From the NCBI GenBank assembly GCA_018894105.1, contig CM032126.1, positions 29,548,391 through 29,612,390 of the forward strand: a DNA stretch of 64,000 nucleotides, in the 5' to 3' direction. Below, piece by piece: positions 59,622-64,000 of this stretch (the first letter of the stretch is position 1; each line of letters starts with the position of its first letter). The notes beneath the pieces were generated by a model. That model worked only from the letters and a program-made list of their open reading frames with translations, had not been told where the DNA came from and searched no databases. Origin of the DNA: Jacaranda mimosifolia. Lineage: Eukaryota; Streptophyta; Magnoliopsida; Lamiales; Bignoniaceae. The position numbers were made by a program, and so were the translations under genes.

Positions 59622-61332
59622 ATGAGTAATTTCGGAGAGAACATAGAGGCTGGCATTGTGGGAATGATGCAGATGGAGTCGGTAGCCATGGCTACCACGG
59701 TCATGCCATCAGTGGCTGTGACGCATACCGCTTTGACAAAAGTAAGGACTATTGCGGTTCTGTCGATAGTGGGGCAGATGACCACTGAGCAATTAACTAA
59801 TTTTCTATGGTCTACGTTTGGTGTTATTGCCTCCACCCAGCCCGCTGGAGTATTGCTGGCAGCACCTCTTCCGGTGCTGCCGAACCCTAGTAATCCCTTA
59901 TCTACCGAGGATGGCACCCCTAGTCCCTTCGATTTCGGTGCAGGTACCTTTCCCTCCTGCTCCCATTTTGACCAATTCAACACCTGCCCCTAGAATGGTG
60001 GCTGCACTCGGGGCACCTACACCTATAGGTGGGACTACTGCTCCATGCCCGGTGGCCGCCCCAGCGTAAGAGGAAATTGCACAAGGCACAATTATAGCCG
60101 GACCACCACTCCCGCATAATCCTAGTTTATTTGTGATGGAGGGGCAGGAGCCAACGGTAGCACCTAGGGGAGGACCGATCGGGGAGAAATAGTTGGGAGG
60201 AAATTGTGGTTCACTAAAAGGAGCAGGGAAGAGGGCCCCTACTGAATTAGCGGATGACTCAGAGAAGGTGGCAGAAAGTCAAGTGTCAGGGCTGCGAGGT
60301 TGTGAGCAGGAGAGGCAGAAGCCTCAGGCCAACTTGGTTTTGGAAATGGAAGAAATGAGGAAGGAGTTGCTGGAAATGAAGAAAAGAATGGGAGAAAAGG
60401 TTAGGGAAGAGGTTAAAGCTTCTCCGTTTGTCGAAGCTATCCTACATGATCCCTTCCCGAAGAATCACAAGTCCTTCGCCATGCCCCGATACACCGGTAC
60501 AGCTGATCCTGCCAATCACCTGTGTGAATTCGAGAACTTAGCCTTGCTATGTCAGTTCTCAGATGGAGTGAAGTGTAGAACCTTTCTAACTACTTTGGGA
60601 GGAGCAGCCCAAAGGTGGTTTAGACAGTTGCCTTCCCAGTCCATTCATAACTTTGGCGAGTTTGCCAGAAAATTCTTACATTAATTCACCAGTATCAAAT
60701 AGTATAGGCGCAACGCGCAAAGTTTGCTCTCATTTCGGTAGAGAGAGAATGAGACACTGAGAAGCTTTGTTAGGCGGTTTACTACTGCGGCTCTAGAGGT
60801 CTCGTCCGCCACTCCTGAGCTGTTGAGTGGTGCTTTTGCTCAAGGACTTCGTCTTGGCCCATTATTCAAATCTTTGAGCAGGAGACCTGCAGATAGTTAC
60901 AATGAGCTCTTACGGTGCGCATAGAAGTATATTCACGAAGAAGAGGATTGTGAGGCGAAGGAGAGGGAGTTGAGGGAAAAAAGAAAGGAGATGAGAGATG
61001 ACACTACCAATAAGAGGCCGAAACAGGATGGAAGGTTTAAAATACCACTTGTATGGCAAGTGAAGGCTCCGCTGATGGGTCCTAAGTTTGACTATTATAC
61101 TCCTTTAAAAGTGCCGAGGGAGCAAGTTATGCAGGCTATTGAGCATCTCAACTTATTGAGGTGGCCTCGCACCTACAGGGATCCACCAAGACGCCCCAGG
61201 TTCGATAAATTTTTCTGTTTTCACAATGAGTATGGACATGTGACTGAGGAGTGTGATCATCTTCGAAATGAGTTGGAACAATTGATACATGATGGTCAAT
61301 TGAATGAGTTCGTTGAGAGGCTTGAGGCATGA
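59622..61332 (+). pseudogene. Gypsy gag pseudogene
   Basis: An open start at 59622 (MSNFGENIEAGIVGMMQ) leads into an Ala/Pro/Thr-rich region, then a coiled stretch at about 60340-60410 (EMEEMRKELLEMKKRMGEKV). The retrotransposon gag core follows at 60430-60900: MPRYTGTADPANHLCEFENL, then FLTTLGGAAQRWFRQLPSQS, then a segment with three stops, and RENETLRSFVRRFTTAALEV. A C-terminal stretch (61170-61330) holds a zinc-knuckle-like FCFHNEYGHVTEECDHLRNE. Gag would package the element RNA. Stops at about 60682, 60703, 60739 and 60922 stand where Gln or Glu is usual. Confidence 0.8.
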
Positions 61333-62120
61333 GGGATACACAGGCGGGGAGGACCTATTACCATGGAAGGATAGACGCGAGCATGCCAACCAAGTGGGGA
61401 AAGAAATACCAGATATGGGGCAGTAAAATGGGTGATTCATATGATCTCTGGAGGCCCAGCAGAGGGGGACTTTCATCGAGCCAGGAGGGCCAAGGCCAGG
61501 TGGCCAGGGCTGCAGCACACAGAAACATGGAGATCACAGCCATCTCGGATAGTAGTGATGCCTTTGTCAATTCGGACCGGATGATTTGAAAGCTCTTCAT
61601 CTGCTCCACCAGGATGCCTTGGTTATCACAACCATAATTGCGAATTTTGAGGTGTCAAATTTTCATTGATTGCGGTAGCTCAGTTGACATTTTATTCTAT
61701 GATGCCTTCCAGCAAATGGACTTGGAAAATACTATGTTGGAATCGGTGGAGACGTCGCTTTTTGGATTTTCAGAAGAAGCAGTTAGACTTAAGTGACAGA
61801 TTTCTCTACCCATTTCCTTGGGAACTGGAATGCATCGAAAGACCTGTATGGTAAATTTTTTAGTGGTTGACGCTCTCTTTGCATATAATGTGATTTTTGG
61901 TAGGCTTATGCTGCACCTTTTCCAGGTGGTGGCTTCCTTGTACCATATGAAGTTGAAGTATATTGTGGGGAGAATGGTTGGAGAAGTAGTAGGGGATCAG
62001 TATGCACCTAAGAAGTGTTATGTTGATGCGGTAAGGAGGGGATGTTACAAGGAGGATGATATAGTGCACATATAGAAATAGAATGGATCGAGTACACCCC
62101 AACTGGAGGAAAGACAAAGG
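61333..62120 (+). pseudogene. Gypsy linker and aspartic protease pseudogene
   Basis: In shifting frames the linker reads VIHMISGGPAEGDFHRARRA. The protease follows: FIDCGSSVDILFYDAFQQMD (about 61660-61720), with the catalytic Asp and a DCG in place of the common DSG, then LFGFSEEAVRL, LGTGMHRKTCMVNFLVVDAL and AYNVIFGRLMLHLFQVVASL (61818-62075). At least two frame changes separate these parts. The protease would cut the polyprotein. Confidence 0.75.
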
Positions 62121-62141
62121 CTTGAACTAGAGGGATAACTC

Positions 62142-63362
62142 ATGTCCATAGAATTGGTACAAAGAGACCCTAACAAGGTCACAAGGATAGGCTCTCACCT
62201 TAAGATAGATTTGAAGGTAAAACTTATTACGACATTAAAGGAATATGTGGACATTTTTGCCTTTTCTGTTAAGGATCTTACAGGGATAGATCCAAGGATA
62301 GCCGAGCACAGGCTCAATGTTGACCCTACTGCTAAGTCAGTCAAGCAGAAGAATAGACACTTTGGCCCTGAAAAGGACCGCATTATTCAGCAAGAGGTGG
62401 AAAAGCTTCTAGACGCTGGGCATATCGTGGAGATACAATTCTTGGAATAGATTTCTCATGTGGTGTTGGTGTCGAAGCATGCACAAAGATGGATGGTATG
62501 TATAGACTTCAGGGATTTGAACAAAGCCTGCCCAAAAGACTTCTATCCTCTACCCAGGATAGACTTGTTAGTAGATTCTACTTCTGGTTGTAAGCTGCTC
62601 AGCATGATGGATGCTTTGCAAAGATACCATCAGATCCCCTTCAGCCTAAAAGACCGTAAGCGGGTAAGTTTTATTACTTCTCAGGGAACTTACTATTACT
62701 TGGTCATGCCCTTCGGTCTCAAGAACGTAGGCGCCACGTATTAGAGGTTGGTAGACCGCATATTTAAGCACCAGATCGGTCAAAACGTAGAGGTGTACGT
62801 CGATGACATGCTGGTAAGAAGTGTAAGCTAAGCTGACCATGTGGAAGACCTGATAGAGACCTTTGAGATACTGCGCAAGTACGGGATGAAGCTCAACCCA
62901 GAGAAATACACTTTCGAAGTCAAGGGAGGAAAGTTCTTAAGGTATCTGGTGACAGAAAGAGGGATAGAGGCAAATCCAGAAAAAATCCGAGCTATTATAG
63001 AGATGAGCCCACCGAGAAGTGTCAATAAGGTACAAAGGTTGATAGAAAGGATAGCCACACTAAGTAGATTCATATCTCGCTCTGTAGGCAGGAGTCTTCA
63101 TTTCTTTGGGATATTAAGAAAAACGAAGAAATTTGAATGGGGAAAAACAACGCAGAGCGCCTTTGATGAGTTGAAATCCTACCTAGCCGAGCTGCCTTTG
63201 TTAACAAAGCCCGCCCCAGGGGAAACTCTCTATTTATATATGGCAGCAGGCGAGCAGGCAATCAGCTTAGTACTTGTCAAAGAAGATGGATCAAATAAAA
63301 AATCGGTATATTATGTCAGCAAGATCTTGTATGCAGTAGAGCTGAGATACCCAAAAATTTAG
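62142..63362 (+). pseudogene. Gypsy reverse transcriptase and first RNase H pseudogene
   Basis: The segment shows FAFSVKDLTGIDPRIAEHRL, then VCIDFRDLNKACPKDFYPLP, the motif A Asp in SMMDALQRYHQIPF, SQGTYYYLVMPFGLKNVGAT, and the catalytic VEVYVDDMLVRS near 62795. The thumb and RNase H follow: KKTKKFEWGKTTQSAFDEL is the usual junction, then GETLYLYMAAGEQAISLVLV. Stops replace a Trp (62448), Gln after GATY (62742) and a residue before ADHVEDLIETF (62828), and a TAG stands before KMALAIVVMARRLRPYF (63360). Both catalytic aspartates remain. Confidence 0.85.
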
Positions 63363-63365
63363 AAG

Positions 63366-64000
63366 ATGGCTTTAGCCATAGTGGTAATGGCGCGAAGGTT
63401 AAGGCCTTACTTCTTGTCTCATCCTATAATTGTGTGCACTAACCACCCTTTGAAGCAAACTCTGGGGAAGGCTGATGTGACAGGAAGGTTGGTCAAGTGG
63501 GCAGTGGAGTTGGGAGAGTATGATATTAAGTATGCCCTTAAAAATGCCATAAAAGCATATGCTTTAGCCGATTTTATGGTTGATGTGCCGATGACAGAAG
63601 ATAAGGGGGTGTAGCTTGTATATGTTGATTGATCATCAGGACAAGGAGGTAGTAGGGCTGGAATAGTAATTATAAATCCAGAAGAAGAATAGATGCAGTT
63701 TGCCATGAAATTTTGCTTCAAAGCTTCAAACAATGAGGCAAAATATGAGGTGATAGTGTGGGGGATCAAGATGGCAGTACAAAGTGGAGCTAGACATATC
63801 CAGGTGTTTACTGATTCACAATTAGTAGTAAAATAAATTGAGGGACAGTATGAGGCCAAGGAATCAAGGATGACTTGGCACTTGCAATTGATAGATAAGC
63901 TGAGGCAGCAGCTATCCAAGCTGCAGGTGATACAGATCCCCTGCGAAGAAAATAGGAAAGCCAATTACCTTGCGAGGATAGCTAGCTCCTTGGGTGAATG
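63366..64000 (+). pseudogene. Gypsy connection region and second (Tat-type) RNase H, partial
   Basis: YFLSHPIIVCTNHPLKQTLG and GRLVKWAVELGEYDIKY complete the first RNase H and connection region. After a stop at 63612, LYVD, a stop, then SSGQGGSRAGIVIINPEEE, FCFKASNNEAKYEVIVWGIK and VFTDSQLVVK form the extra plant-like RNase H. The domain has stops where Gly (after LYVD) and Gln (after LVVK) are usual. It continues past the window. The minus-strand frame at 63419-63964 is a shadow. Confidence 0.8.

Larger units (their letters stand above)
59121..64000 (+). mobile_element. Ty3/Gypsy LTR retrotransposon, Tat-like lineage, cut by the window edge
   Basis: It has a 5' LTR (59121-59573), primer-binding site, gag, protease, reverse transcriptase, RNase H and a second RNase H, in plus orientation. 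The second RNase H before any integrase is a mark of the Tat lineage. Many stops interrupt gag and pol, a large share of them TAG. Integrase and 3' LTR are outside the window. Confidence 0.85.

Noticed and set aside
59600..60089. Minus-strand and alternate plus-strand frames over the Gypsy gag start
   Set aside because: Shadows of an Ala/Pro/Thr-rich gag N-terminus; the element orientation is fixed by the LTR, primer site and pol.
63419..63964. 181-codon minus-strand frame near the right end
   Set aside because: It is the antisense shadow of the Gypsy RNase H region, which has clear family motifs on the plus strand.

Overview
This is plant nuclear DNA, probably from a eudicot. It is AT-rich, with spliced genes using GT-AG introns, plant promoter words (G-box, site II, telo-box), microsatellites, and a dense load of plant transposons (Copia, Ty3/Gypsy Tat-type, PIF/Harbinger, MULE, hAT, CACTA, Helitron, SINE). 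The species cannot be named from the sequence. No CRISPR array, prokaryotic operon or convincing tRNA/rRNA gene was seen.

Only two genes look intact. The first (+ strand, 28436-32567, 4 exons, 302 codons) encodes a small nuclear-looking protein with a short coiled coil and repeated DLN motifs, and its second intron carries two inverted-repeat insertions. The second (- strand, 36040-40610, 3 exons, 536 codons) encodes a protein with a His/Pro-rich segment, a charged coiled coil, two U1/matrin-type C2H2 zinc fingers and a duplicated 37-residue acidic repeat. A possible first exon of a third gene lies at the left edge (- strand, 895-979) behind a G-box/site II promoter. A GRF-zinc-finger/membrane-segment reading frame at 3080-3601 is broken by a single in-frame amber codon.

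Layout. 0-4.3 kb: possible gene start, a SINE with target-site duplications, and the GRF reading frame. 4.3-8.05 kb: a decayed PIF/Harbinger element with Myb/SANT and DDE reading frames. 9.2-13.7 kb: two LTR-like direct repeats around a non-coding interior holding an hAT MITE and a CACTA foldback MITE. 13.7-19.9 kb: an almost complete minus-strand Copia element with AGACA target-site duplications. 20.2-25 kb: a second, rearranged Copia with an AT-rich insertion. 25.3-26.1 kb: a ~240-bp tandem repeat. 26.5-27.3, 33.8-34.6 and 58.35-59.1 kb: three copies of one dispersed AT-rich element. 27.7-40.8 kb: the two genes. 40.8-43.4 kb: a Helitron-like element. 44.5-48.6 and 50.3-52.4 kb: a direct duplication whose copies have taken different insertions, so each copy shows the other's empty sites. 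Between them lies a Gypsy gag relic. 53.4-57.5 kb: a MULE transposase pseudogene split by another insertion, with a stray aspartokinase exon fragment beside it. 58-64 kb: a nest of three insertions, ending in a Tat-lineage Gypsy element that runs off the window.

I found no undescribed multi-gene system. The most informative signals are the aspartokinase fragment next to the MULE, the duplicated segment with reciprocal empty sites, the foldback insertions inside a gene intron, and the repeated loss of the integrase catalytic Glu in two Copia copies.
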